20,521 nt of DNA, from positions 1-20,521 of the forward strand of contig JAITLE010000025.1 in NCBI GenBank assembly GCA_031278075.1, in the 5' to 3' direction. Made by a program: the position numbers and the translations under genes. Numbering within the stretch: position 1 is the first letter of the stretch; every line of letters begins with the position of its first letter. Origin of the DNA: Bifidobacteriaceae bacterium. Its GTDB lineage: Bacteria > Actinomycetota > Actinomycetes > Actinomycetales > WQXJ01. Shown one piece after another: positions 6,852-14,147 of the stretch. The notes below the pieces were generated by a model. The model searched no databases. It was not told where the DNA came from and saw only the letters and a list, made by a program, of their open reading frames with translations.

Positions 6852-6913
6852 TCGGCCGGACAACGCCGGGGACAGCGATTTCCTTGTCGCCACCCCGGCG
6901 CTTGTCCGGCCGA
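6852..6913 (+). terminator. groEL terminator hairpin
   Basis: TCGGCCGGACAA at 6852-6863 begins an arm of about 20 nt that pairs with 6893-6913, with a single bulged base. The inner sequence (GACAGCGA/TCGCC) can extend the stem. It starts about 20 nt after the groEL stop codon. There is only a short pyrimidine-rich run after it (CTGCTCTT). The length and stability make termination very likely. Confidence 0.8.
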
Positions 6914-6970
6914 CTGCTCTTAACGGCCGCTAGGCGGGTCCGCGAGGCTGCGCGGATTAGGTAAAAGCGC

Positions 6971-6976
6971 TAGTTT
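6971..6976 (+). promoter_or_regulatory. -10 box TAGTTT, leaderless start of response regulator
   Basis: TAGTTT is followed by 6 nt and then the ATG at 6983. No Shine-Dalgarno is present in the short interval. The box therefore predicts a transcript beginning at the start codon. Confidence 0.5.
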
Positions 6977-6982
6977 TGAACC

Positions 6983-7645
6983 ATGGATTCCGCATCCAGA
7001 GCCATACGAGTGGGAATCGTCGAGGACGAGGACCTGCTTAGATCGATGGTCGCAGACCTCACCGCCAGCCATCCCGGTCTGGTCCTTGTGGGCGCCGCTT
7101 CGGGCGCCGTCGAGGCGAAGTCGATGTTCCCGCCCGGATCAATCGATCTGGTGTTGATGGATGTGGCGCTGGGTGACGGGAACGGCGTGGCTTTGGGCGT
7201 CTCGATGCAAAGGGCGGACCCGAAGCTGGTGGTGATGCTGCTCTCGAGCCACGATGTGATGGACCTGGTGGTCTCGATCGGCGCCAACGTGCCGAGGCCC
7301 TGGTCGTATTTGTCTAAACGGTCGTCGGTGACCCGGCAGGTGTTGTTCCGTTCGATTGAGGCGGCGGCGCGAGGCGAGGTGATCCTCGACCCAGAGTTGG
7401 CCGAGCGGTCGACGCCGCGAGAGGGCACTGCGGTCAGCCGATTGTCGAGCGCGCAGATGCAGGTGCTGCGCCTGGTGGCGCAGGGCTTTTCCAACGCCAC
7501 CGCCGCTGAGTTGTTGGGTTTGTCGCGCAGATCGGTTGAGAACCACCTCCAGACGATCTATCGGGTCTTGGGCATCACCTCGCACGACGCCTCGCCGCGG
7601 GTGGCCGCGGTGCTCCAGTTCTTGCAGCAGACCGCGCGGAAGTAG
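6983..7645 (+). CDS. NarL/FixJ-type response regulator
   Basis: A 220-aa two-domain transcriptional regulator. The receiver domain (about 8-125) has the acidic pair E14/D15, the phospho-acceptor D60 in L-V-L-M-D-V, and the conserved lysine in L-S-K. The C-terminal LuxR-type helix-turn-helix (about 154-200) contains L-S-S-A-Q-M-Q-V-L-R-L-V-A-Q-G, N-A-T-A-A-E-L-L-G-L-S and S-V-E-N-H-L-Q-T-I-Y. It should bind DNA when phosphorylated by the kinase encoded 6 nt downstream. The ATG follows a -10 box by 6 nt. Target genes cannot be read from the sequence; autoregulation is common. Confidence 0.9.
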   Translation: MDSASRAIRVGIVEDEDLLRSMVADLTASHPGLVLVGAASGAVEAKSMFPPGSIDLVLMDVALGDGNGVALGVSMQRADPKLVVMLLSSHDVMDLVVSIGANVPRPWSYLSKRSSVTRQVLFRSIEAAARGEVILDPELAERSTPREGTAVSRLSSAQMQVLRLVAQGFSNATAAELLGLSRRSVENHLQTIYRVLGITSHDASPRVAAVLQFLQQTARK

Positions 7646-7651
7646 GTCGCC

Positions 7652-8809
7652 TTGCCGCGCGGATCGCGTTCGCCGGAGCGGTTGAGCGAGCGTTGGCTGT
7701 ATCTGAGCTTCGTGGTGCCCCTGATCCTGGTCATCTCGGTGAACTTGGTCCTCCAGTGGTTCGTGGTGTGGGGTTGGGCCAACACCCCGTGGCAGACGTT
7801 CCCGTTCACCAGCGCCAACTTGGTCGGCATGTGGTGTTTCGGACTGGTGCCGCCGTTGGCGGGGGCGGCGGCGGTGCTGCCGTTCTATCCCGCCGGCGAC
7901 TCGACCGCTCTGCGGGTGGTGGTGGCAGCGGCCTGTTCGATTATGGCCGCCGCGTTGCGTTTCGGCGCGGAGTATGCGATCTGGGGGCCGGCGGTTGTGC
8001 TGGGCCCGGTATACGTCGAGGTCGCTTTGGCGATGGTGTTGCCCTTCTCCTGCATCATGGTTTCGATGCAGATGGCGAGGTCGCAGGTGCGATCGGTGCG
8101 CGCGGAACGCCGGCTCGCCGAACTGGAGTTCCGGGCGGTCCAAGCTGCGCTGGAGCGGGAGAACGCCGAGCTGCGGGTGCGCCGTGAGGTCTCCGCCGTG
8201 CTCCACGACCGGATCCAGCAACGCTTGGTCTATGCGGCGGCCCGTTTGCACTCGGAGGTGCTGCCGCTCGCGGAGGAGAACGACGACAGGGTCGCGGTGG
8301 CGATCCTGCAAGACGTGATCGCTGACATCGACCGGCTGCGCGAAGACGACGTCAGGTCCCTTTCGCATTCGCTGTTCCCGCCCGGCGCGGACCTGGGATT
8401 GCATCAGGCGATCGCGTTGGCGTTGGCGGAGGTCCCCGCGAGCGTCAGGGTCGAGTTCTCCTCGAGCGCCGAGGTTCAAGCGTTCGACGCGATCACGGAC
8501 CCACGGTGGGACGTCAGCCGCCGCGCCGTTTTCGCGGAGGTCCTCGGGGAGGCGATCACGAACGCGTTGAAACACGGCCAAGCGACGGCGGTCCAAGTGG
8601 ACCTGCGGCTGGATGGCGCGGGCGCCGAGACGGCCGTCGTCAAGACGGTGACCAACGACGGCGTCCCGGCGCCGGCGGACCCCCCATTGTCTGGTTTGGC
8701 GAGCCCTGCCACACGGGCGCAATTGCGGGGCGGCGGGTTGAGTCTCGGTCGCGACGAGAACGGACGCACCCGTTTGACCGTTTGGCTCCCGACCGCCGTC
8801 AGCGGCTGA
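7652..8809 (+). CDS. Membrane histidine kinase (HisKA_3 type)
   Basis: A 385-aa sensor kinase partnered with the upstream regulator. The N-terminal part (about 15-145) holds several hydrophobic segments, probably four to five membrane helices, with no large extracellular domain, so it may sense an intramembrane or envelope signal. A coiled-coil-like stretch rich in R/E/L leads to H185 in V-L-H-D-R-I-Q-Q-R-L, the phospho-acceptor box of the HisKA_3 class. The ATPase domain has the N-box E-A-I-T-N-A-L-K-H and a C-terminal G-G-G-L-S-L-G. The start is TTG, 6 nt after the regulator stop with only weak AGTAGG upstream, so the exact start is uncertain. Its 3' end overlaps the opposing WXG100 gene by 11 nt. 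Confidence 0.85.
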   Translation: MPRGSRSPERLSERWLYLSFVVPLILVISVNLVLQWFVVWGWANTPWQTFPFTSANLVGMWCFGLVPPLAGAAAVLPFYPAGDSTALRVVVAAACSIMAAALRFGAEYAIWGPAVVLGPVYVEVALAMVLPFSCIMVSMQMARSQVRSVRAERRLAELEFRAVQAALERENAELRVRREVSAVLHDRIQQRLVYAAARLHSEVLPLAEENDDRVAVAILQDVIADIDRLREDDVRSLSHSLFPPGADLGLHQAIALALAEVPASVRVEFSSSAEVQAFDAITDPRWDVSRRAVFAEVLGEAITNALKHGQATAVQVDLRLDGAGAETAVVKTVTNDGVPAPADPPLSGLASPATRAQLRGGGLSLGRDENGRTRLTVWLPTAVSG

Positions 8810-9089
8810 ACAACGCCATGTTCGCTTGTTCGACTTCCGCATAGCTTTGTCCCGCGGCGATCAGCGCCCGGCTGAGGGACGCCAGAGCTTCTTCGACGAC
8901 GCGTTCGGCGCCCCGCCACTGTTCGATAGCCCCGTTGAAGGCCGTCGCCGCGGCGCCTGTCCACACGCTGGCGAGTTCGGCGCACCGGCCGTTCAAGGTG
9001 GCGATCTCGCCCTGGATCGCGGCGATCGAAGCGTTCGCGGCGCTCGCTGTGGTGGCCAAGGTCTCTGAATTGACTTGAAAAACGCTCAT
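8799..9089 (-). CDS. WXG100 family (ESAT-6-like) protein
   Basis: A 96-aa helical-hairpin protein of typical WXG100 length. The W-T-G turn is at residues 43-45 between two amphipathic helices (about 8-40 and 48-90). Near the C-terminus Y83-A-E-V-E87 fits the YxxxD/E signal used by type VII secretion. The longer open frame upstream is discarded because the ATG at 9087-9089 has a strong GGAGGA Shine-Dalgarno. A TAGGTT -10 candidate lies at 9136-9141. No secretion-machinery gene (EccC-type ATPase, EccD, mycosin) or second WXG100 partner is in the window, so it is either exported by a system elsewhere or has a non-secreted role. Confidence 0.88.
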   Translation of the reverse strand: MSVFQVNSETLATTASAANASIAAIQGEIATLNGRCAELASVWTGAAATAFNGAIEQWRGAERVVEEALASLSRALIAAGQSYAEVEQANMALFSR

Positions 9090-9202
9090 GGTTCCTCCTC
9101 GGTTCCAAAGGGCCGCGCCCTGCGGCCTCGCCAGCAACCTATGGCGCGCGGCGCGGCGGGCGCCGTGAGAAAACCCAGGGCTGTGGACGGCCGCTCGCCG
9201 CG

Positions 9203-10006
9203 CTAACGGCGTGCGCCCGCGCGGACGACGGCGGCAGCGGCGTCGATCCCGCGCCTGACGGATGGGCCGGGCGCGCGCGGCACAGGCGGAGAGCTGGGCG
9301 CGGGGCCGTCCGGCGCCGTGATCGCGGAGAGTTCCCTGAGACAGCGCGCCAGCTCCGCCTCGACGTTGTTCCGAGCGGGAGACTCCCAGGCGGCGGTCGC
9401 CGAGGTCAAGAACAGCCGATCCCGGGCGAGCCAACGACGCAGCACGGTTATGCGAGTTCGAAGGATCAAATCCAGCGGCGCGTCTGCGCATTCCTCGCGG
9501 ATGGCCGCCGCATAGGAGCGGTAAGTTCTCGGATCGGCGGCCAAGATCGAACGCTCGGCGTCGCACAGCACGGCGAGGTCGGGACTCTTTATCTCCTTGG
9601 GCCGCGAGCCGAGGGCGGCCACCAGATCGTGGACGTGGGCGGCTTTGGCCTCAGCCAAGCCGAGGTGCGTGAGTTGGCCCAGCGCGAGTTCGGCGGACCG
9701 CGCCTCGTCCTCGCCCCAAGTGTGGCGGCCCAAGTCGGCCAGATCCGTGGACAACACCGCGCCGTGGTAGAACGCCGCGAGCCGGACCAGGCACGGGCAG
9801 GAGGCTTCCTGGGCGAGTTCGTCGAGCTTCTCCAGGACCGCGATCAGGTGGCCCACCCCGTGGAACACGCGCGCCGGGTTCTCCCACCGCCCCAACAGCT
9901 TGGCGCCCAGCCGCGCGGTCTCCTCCGCGGTGGCCGGGGCGCCCGCCTCGGCCAGGGTGCGCGACCACACCTCGCGCAACCATGCTGGGCTCTCGGTTCC
10001 AGCCAC
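9203..10006 (-). CDS. HD-superfamily-like protein with altered HD pair
   Basis: A 267-aa protein resembling the predicted metal-dependent HD phosphohydrolases of COG4339. Family landmarks are visible: W-E-N-P-A-R-V-F-H-G-V-G-H (H49, H53), the A-A-F-Y-H-G segment (H81-G82) where relatives have HD, E-D-E-A-R-S-A-E-L-A around 99-108, L-C-D-A-E (D149), and a C-terminal E-S-P-A-R-N-N-V-E-A-E-L block. The last 35 residues are a proline-rich low-complexity tail. The metal-bridging aspartate is replaced by glycine, so hydrolase activity may be lost or changed. The GTG start at 10004-10006 has GAGGTG about 10 nt upstream. The true substrate of this family is unknown to me. Confidence 0.72.
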   Translation of the reverse strand: MAGTESPAWLREVWSRTLAEAGAPATAEETARLGAKLLGRWENPARVFHGVGHLIAVLEKLDELAQEASCPCLVRLAAFYHGAVLSTDLADLGRHTWGEDEARSAELALGQLTHLGLAEAKAAHVHDLVAALGSRPKEIKSPDLAVLCDAERSILAADPRTYRSYAAAIREECADAPLDLILRTRITVLRRWLARDRLFLTSATAAWESPARNNVEAELARCLRELSAITAPDGPAPSSPPVPRAPGPSVRRGIDAAAAVVRAGARR

Positions 10007-10045
10007 GAATCAGGGCACCTCGCGTCGCTCGGTCGGGTCTCCGAC

Positions 10046-10082
10046 AACACGCCCTTGCCAAAGAGTTGGCAAAGACGGTGTT
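10046..10082. promoter_or_regulatory. 18-bp perfect palindrome, operator or terminator
   Basis: TTGCCAA (10055-10061), a 4-nt centre AGAG and TTGGCAA (10066-10072) form a perfect palindrome. Outside it AACAC (10046-10050) pairs with GTGTT (10078-10082). The element is between the end of the HAMP kinase gene and the start of the HD-like gene, about 40-75 nt upstream of the latter. It could be a repressor operator for the HD-like gene or a weak terminator of the kinase operon; the symmetric short centre favours a protein-binding site. Confidence 0.5.
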
Positions 10083-10098
10083 AGGGACGGGCCATGTT

Positions 10099-11640
10099 TC
10101 AAGCCTGCGGCAATAGTATCCCTTGGCCCGGCGGCGGAGCCGCGTCAGCCTCGGGGTGCGGCCATGGGCGTTCGACGGCCGGCGCGCCCGCTGGCAGCAG
10201 CACACGGAAGGTGGCGCCGCCGCCGGCCGTCTCGTCGACCTGGACCACACCCCCGTGCGCCGCCACCAGCCCCGCCACAATGGCGAGGCCCAGCCCAGTG
10301 CCTCCCGAATCCCGCGAACGCGAGCCGTCCAGCCGGAAGAACCGGTCGAACACCTTGTCGCGTTTGTCTGGGGGGATCCCCGGCCCGTGGTCTCGGACCT
10401 CGAGCACCGCAGGGCCGCCGGGTATGCTCCCCACCGCCAGCTCGATGGGACTGGTGGGAGGCGTGTGCTGGAGCGCGTTCGCCATCAGGTTGGTGGCGAC
10501 CCGGCGCAGCGCCGCCTCGTCGCCCACGACCACCGGAGCCTGGCCGGGCGGCCCCATGTGACCGAGCCGGTCGGGATCGGCCACTGGGCCGAGCGTGTCC
10601 TGGATGCCGACCAAGGCGAGCGGCCGGTCCGGCGCGATCGCCGCCGCGTCCGCCAACGCGTCACCCGCGATCACCAGCAGGTCGACATCTCGCCGGGCGA
10701 GGGGCCGTGACTCGTCGAGTCGGGCGAGCGTGAGCAGGTCGGACACCAAGAGCCCCATCCGCGTGGCCTCCGCCTCGACGCGGAGCATCGCCGCGCTCAA
10801 AGCGGAGGCGTCGGCGAGCCCCCCGATGCGGTACAGCTCGGCGTAGCCGCGAATGGCCGCGAGCGGGGTGCGCAGCTCGTGCGACGCGTCCGAGACGAAC
10901 GACCGCATCCGCGCCTCCGACGCCCGCCTGGTGGCGAACGCCACCTCGATCTGCGCGAGCATCGCGTTCAGCGATTCCGTCAACTGGCCCACTTCGGTGC
11001 CCGGCTGAGCTGGGGGGATGCGGGTGCTCAGGTCGCCGGCGGCGATATTGGCGGCCGCCGCCTCGACGCTTCGCAGCGGGCGCAGCGACCTTTGCACCAT
11101 GAAATACCCCGTCGCGGTGGCGAGGATAACAGCCGCGACGGTCATCCACACCACCATCATTGTCATGGCCCGGGTGGTCGCCAGGACGGAGTCGAACGGC
11201 AACGCCAGCACCACGGCCGCGCCCGGTGACCCGACCCTGGCGACCGCACGCCACACGCCGCCGCCCGATGCCGCGTTCACCGTGAACGCGTCGCCCGCCA
11301 AGTCGGTCGCCTGTTGTGTGGTGAAGCTCTCGAGCGCGGGCAGGGCGGAACGGTCCTCGTCCCGGGGGACGGCGACCCAGGAGATGGCGCCGTCGCGCCC
11401 GAAGACCATCAGCACATAGTCGGAAGGGCCGGAGATGACCGCGTCGAGCCGCGCTGGAGCGGACAGCGTGGCCAACGTGGTCTGGAGTTGCCGGTCGATC
11501 TCCTGAGTGAGGCGGACCCGCAGCGCGATGGTGAGCCACGTGCCGGCGAGGCACAGGCTCACCGCCATCAGCGCGCCGATGATCGCGGACAACTTGACGG
11601 ACAGCGGGCGTCCCCGCCGCGGCGCGCGGCCTGGGGTCAC
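10099..11640 (-). CDS. HAMP-containing sensor histidine kinase
   Basis: A 513-aa classical sensor kinase. Membrane helix 1 is about residues 15-38, an extracytoplasmic sensor domain follows to about 163, membrane helix 2 is about 164-187, and a HAMP linker is about 188-240. The HisKA domain has H254 in S-D-A-S-H-E-L-R-T-P. The ATPase domain carries the N-box N-L-M-A-N-A-L-Q-H-T, D-H-G-P-G-I-P, F-D-R-F-F-R and G-G-T-G-L-G-L-A-I-V, all intact. A proline-rich tail ends the protein. The GTG start overlaps the stop of the regulator gene by 4 nt (GTGA), so the pair is translationally coupled. The architecture resembles TrcS/TcrY-type kinases of mycobacteria; the signal is unknown. Confidence 0.92.
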   Translation of the reverse strand: MTPGRAPRRGRPLSVKLSAIIGALMAVSLCLAGTWLTIALRVRLTQEIDRQLQTTLATLSAPARLDAVISGPSDYVLMVFGRDGAISWVAVPRDEDRSALPALESFTTQQATDLAGDAFTVNAASGGGVWRAVARVGSPGAAVVLALPFDSVLATTRAMTMMVVWMTVAAVILATATGYFMVQRSLRPLRSVEAAAANIAAGDLSTRIPPAQPGTEVGQLTESLNAMLAQIEVAFATRRASEARMRSFVSDASHELRTPLAAIRGYAELYRIGGLADASALSAAMLRVEAEATRMGLLVSDLLTLARLDESRPLARRDVDLLVIAGDALADAAAIAPDRPLALVGIQDTLGPVADPDRLGHMGPPGQAPVVVGDEAALRRVATNLMANALQHTPPTSPIELAVGSIPGGPAVLEVRDHGPGIPPDKRDKVFDRFFRLDGSRSRDSGGTGLGLAIVAGLVAAHGGVVQVDETAGGGATFRVLLPAGAPAVERPWPHPEADAAPPPGQGILLPQA

Positions 11641-12362
11641 GAAGCGGCGCGGCGCGGCGCCTTGAGCATGTAACCCACGCCGCGGCGCGTCAGGATCAGG
11701 GGATCCAGTTCGCGCCCTTCCGGCCGCACGTCGAGCTTGCGCCGCAGATAGGAGATGTAGCTTTCGACTATCCCGCCGTCGCCGATCCAGCCGTAGTCCC
11801 AGACGTGGTCCAGGATCTGGTTCTTCGACAGCACACGCCCGGCGTTGGCCATGAGATACCGCAGCAGCTTGAACTCGGTCGGCGAGAGGTCGATCTCGAC
11901 GCCGGCGCGGTACACCTCGTGGGAGTCTTGGTCGAGTTCGAGGTCGGCGACGCGCAGCACCGCGGCGTCGCCTTCGACGGCGGCCTTGGTGCGCCGTAGC
12001 ACCGCTTTGATCCGGGCGACCACCTCTTCCAGGCTGAACGGTTTGGTGACGTAGTCGTCCCCGCCGATGGTCAGGCCGTGGATTTTGTCGTCGAGCGCGT
12101 CGCGCGCTGTCAGGAACAGGACTGGGATGTGGTCGGCCCGGTCGCGGAGGCGACGGGCCACGGTGAAGCCGTCCATGTCGGGCAGCATCACGTCGAGGAC
12201 GATCAGGTCGGGCCGGTCGTCCATGGCTGCGGCCACGGCCTGGCCGCCTGTGGCGGCGGTGGTCACGGCGAAGCCGGCGAATTTGAGAGAGGTGGCTAGG
12301 AGTTCACGGATGCTCGGTTCGTCGTCGACGACTAGGAGCTTGGCTAAGGGAGTAGAAGACAT
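11637..12362 (-). CDS. OmpR/PhoB-type response regulator
   Basis: A 241-aa regulator with an N-terminal receiver (D13, D14, phospho-acceptor D57 in I-V-L-D-V-M-L-P, K107 in Y-V-T-K-P-F) and a C-terminal winged-helix DNA-binding domain (about 135-238), including L-S-P-T-E-F-K-L-L-R-Y-L and V-G-Y-M-L. The G-G-D-D-Y-V-T-K-P-F-S-L-E-E-V-V block is similar to TrcR/TcrX-type regulators. The open frame extends upstream to 12869, but the ATG at 12360-12362 gives the standard length and lies 6 nt after a GACAAT box. The cognate kinase follows with a 4-nt overlap. Confidence 0.92.
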   Translation of the reverse strand: MSSTPLAKLLVVDDEPSIRELLATSLKFAGFAVTTAATGGQAVAAAMDDRPDLIVLDVMLPDMDGFTVARRLRDRADHIPVLFLTARDALDDKIHGLTIGGDDYVTKPFSLEEVVARIKAVLRRTKAAVEGDAAVLRVADLELDQDSHEVYRAGVEIDLSPTEFKLLRYLMANAGRVLSKNQILDHVWDYGWIGDGGIVESYISYLRRKLDVRPEGRELDPLILTRRGVGYMLKAPRRAAS

Positions 12363-12368
12363 ATGGTG

Positions 12369-12374
12369 ATTGTC
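12369..12374 (-). promoter_or_regulatory. -10-like box GACAAT before the OmpR-type regulator
   Basis: On the minus strand GACAAT is followed by 6 nt and then ATG at 12362. The spacing equals that of the other leaderless starts in this window, though the first base differs from TANNNT. The same hexamer at the same distance precedes the 18404 GTG. Confidence 0.35.
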
Positions 12375-12525
12375 GACGCTGAACCTGCAAGGACCCTGTG
12401 AACGCATCGACAAGACTGTCAAGACGCGTGGCGACGCCGTCCAACGGGTGGCGCGGCGGCCGGTTCGGGCCGTCCAGGCGGGGTCGTTCAGCGGAAGGCG
12501 GGCGCGCGACGCGCGGCCGAACGGG

Positions 12526-12531
12526 TAGCCT
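12526..12531 (+). promoter_or_regulatory. -10 box TAGCCT upstream of cold-shock gene
   Basis: TAGCCT matches TANNNT and would start transcription near 12538, leaving a leader of about 36 nt with the GGGGAGG ribosome-binding site (12562-12568). No convincing -35 box is seen. TATTGT at 12540-12545 is an alternative -10. Confidence 0.35.
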
Positions 12532-12573
12532 GGAACAGCTATTGTGCCAACATCAATTCTTGGGGAGGTCGCC

Positions 12574-12957
12574 GTGCCCACCGGCAAGATCAGGTTCTTC
12601 GACGAGGGCCGCGGCTTCGGTTTCATCACGGCCGAGGACGGCGGCGACGTGTTCTTGCACGCCTCAGCGCTGCCCGCCGGGATTGATCCGCCCCGCCCCG
12701 GCTCCCGGGTGGAATACGACGTGGCGGAGACCAAACGTGGCCCGTCCGCCCTGCGCGTCCAGATCCTCTCGACGCCGGCATCGGTCGCCAAAGCCCACCG
12801 CAAGAAGCCGGAGGACATGGTGGTGATCATCGAGGATGTGATCAAACTTCTCGACGACACGTCCAACACGTTCCGGCGCGGCCGCTACCCAGACCGCCGG
12901 TCCGCCGGCAAAGTCGCGTCCGTGCTCCGGGCCGTCGCGGCGGACATCGAAGCGTGA
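12574..12957 (+). CDS. Cold-shock-domain protein, long form
   Basis: A 127-aa protein. Residues 1-66 form a cold-shock domain with the RNA-binding motifs G-R-G-F-G-F-I (12-18, RNP1) and V-F-L-H-A-S-A-L (RNP2). Residues 67-127 are a conserved-looking basic extension, with K-A-H-R-K-K-P-E-D-M and R-R-G-R-Y-P-D-R-R-S, seen in the actinobacterial long form. It is expected to bind single-stranded RNA or DNA in the cytoplasm. The GTG at 12574 is chosen because GGGGAGG lies 5 nt upstream and the protein then begins like other Csp proteins (M-P-T-G-K-I-R-F-F); an ATG-like extension to 12544 is possible but lacks a binding site. Its stop overlaps the DUF3027 start. Confidence 0.88.
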   Translation: MPTGKIRFFDEGRGFGFITAEDGGDVFLHASALPAGIDPPRPGSRVEYDVAETKRGPSALRVQILSTPASVAKAHRKKPEDMVVIIEDVIKLLDDTSNTFRRGRYPDRRSAGKVASVLRAVAADIEA

Positions 12958-13811
12958 TGTCGAGCCACGCCCCGGTGGGGGAACGCGGCGTCCGGCCGCG
13001 GTCGCGCACGTTGAAGCCCGACGCCTACCTCGCCTCGCCGGAGTCCCAATCAAAGGCCCGCGCCGCGCTCGCGGAGATCACCTCGCCCGAGGCTGTCGGC
13101 GAATACCTCGGCCTCGAGATGGAAGCGGACCGCGTCGGCACGTTGCGCTTCGCCAGCAGGTCGCCCGGCTATGTCGGATGGTTCTGGGCTGTGACGATGG
13201 CCCGCGTGCCGCGCGGGCGCCACGCCACCGTCTCCGAGACCGAGTTGCTGCCGGGCGAAGGAGCGCTGCTCTCGCCCTCGTGGGTGCCGTGGGCGGATCG
13301 CCTCCAACCAGGCGACCTCGGCCCAGGCGACACGTTGCCGCGCATCCTGGACGACCCGCGTTTGGAGCCCGGCTACGCCGCCACCGGGGAGGACGACGCC
13401 GACCACCTCGCCATCTGGGAGCTCGGCCTCGGGCGGCCGCGCGTCCTGTCGCCCGAAGGCCGCCGGGAGGCGGCGACCCGCTGGTACGAGGGCGCCGCCG
13501 GCCCCACCGCCGCGGACGCGCGGCGGTCCGCCGCCAAGTGCTCGACCTGCGGCTTCGTCGCGCGTTTGGGCGGGTCGTGGCGCACGCTGTTCGGCGTCTG
13601 CGCCAACCAGTGGTCGCCGCGCGACGGTTCGGTCGTCTCCTACGACCACGGTTGCGGCGCGCACTCGGAGAGCGACGTCGCCCGCGCCAGCGCGCAGTGG
13701 CCCGCCAACAACCCGGTGGTCGACGATTCGCGCATCGTCCCGTTCGACATGGGCCGCCGGGACGATGCCGACCGGTTGGGCGGGTTCGGCGAGGCGCCCC
13801 CGGCTGCTTGA
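12954..13811 (+). CDS. DUF3027 domain protein
   Basis: A 285-aa protein (284 if the ATG at 12957 is used) of the DUF3027 family, found next to the cold-shock gene in many actinobacteria. Visible landmarks are P-G-Y-V-G-W-F-W-A-V near residue 70, L-L-P-G-E-G-A-L-L-S-P-S-W-V-P-W, and a cysteine cluster C195-x-x-C198, C215, C233 and H236 (numbered from 12957), followed by a P-V-V-D-D segment. The cysteines look like a structural zinc site. The start overlaps the upstream stop (GTGATG), so translation is coupled to the cold-shock protein. No function is known to me; the coupling suggests an RNA- or translation-related role, which is inference. Confidence 0.87.
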   Translation: MMSSHAPVGERGVRPRSRTLKPDAYLASPESQSKARAALAEITSPEAVGEYLGLEMEADRVGTLRFASRSPGYVGWFWAVTMARVPRGRHATVSETELLPGEGALLSPSWVPWADRLQPGDLGPGDTLPRILDDPRLEPGYAATGEDDADHLAIWELGLGRPRVLSPEGRREAATRWYEGAAGPTAADARRSAAKCSTCGFVARLGGSWRTLFGVCANQWSPRDGSVVSYDHGCGAHSESDVARASAQWPANNPVVDDSRIVPFDMGRRDDADRLGGFGEAPPAA

Positions 13812-13833
13812 CGCCGAGCCCGCGGCGGGGCCG

Positions 13834-14088
13834 CTACGCCGCAGGCGGCGCCTTTGGCGCCTCTTCGGGACCACGCGTTCGCCAAGAGTGCTTGGTGTAG
13901 ACCACGCCGACCACGCCGAGCGCCACGCCGGCCGCGCACACCGCGAGCCACACTCGCGCCCGGTAGACGCCCATCAGGTCGAGCGTGGCCAACAGAGCTA
14001 AAGCGGCCAGCCAAAGCCCCGTCCCCACCCCGAACAGCAGCGGGTGGTTGACTGTGACCTGCGGCGGAGTGGTCGGTTGCTGGGGCAT
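13834..14088 (-). CDS. DUF2530 small membrane protein
   Basis: An 84-aa protein with two predicted membrane helices (about 18-37 and 44-64), fitting the actinobacterial DUF2530 family. Both termini are probably cytoplasmic, and the C-terminus is proline/alanine-rich. The function is unknown. The ATG at 14086-14088 lies 6 nt after a TACGCT box, indicating a leaderless mRNA; the upstream extension of the open frame has no family resemblance. It converges with the DUF3027 gene (22 bp between stops) and is divergent from the purine permease gene. Confidence 0.78.
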   Translation of the reverse strand: MPQQPTTPPQVTVNHPLLFGVGTGLWLAALALLATLDLMGVYRARVWLAVCAAGVALGVVGVVYTKHSWRTRGPEEAPKAPPAA

Positions 14089-14094
14089 GCTCCC

Positions 14095-14100
14095 AGCGTA
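14095..14100 (-). promoter_or_regulatory. -10 box TACGCT, leaderless start of DUF2530 gene
   Basis: TACGCT on the minus strand is followed by 6 nt (GGGAGC) and then ATG. The GGGAG is too close to the ATG to act as a normal Shine-Dalgarno, so a leaderless transcript is the better reading. Confidence 0.45.
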
Positions 14101-14147
14101 ACAACGGCGCGCTCGGCCGGGACTCTTCACGGGCCGGGCACAACCCT

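Noticed and set aside
5679..6893. 404-codon reverse-strand open frame within groEL
   Set aside because: Antisense shadow of a highly conserved gene; no recognisable protein features and no start signals.
7139..8842. Very long reverse-strand open frame (567 codons) across the NarL-type two-component genes
   Set aside because: It mirrors two well-supported genes on the forward strand, is rich in Arg/His/Gln/Asp as antisense GC-rich frames are, and shows no domain.
13848..13862. GGCGCC-TTT-GGCGCC hairpin as a terminator between DUF3027 and DUF2530 genes
   Set aside because: It lies inside the DUF2530 coding end, where alanine/proline codons readily create such symmetry; it may contribute to termination but cannot be claimed.
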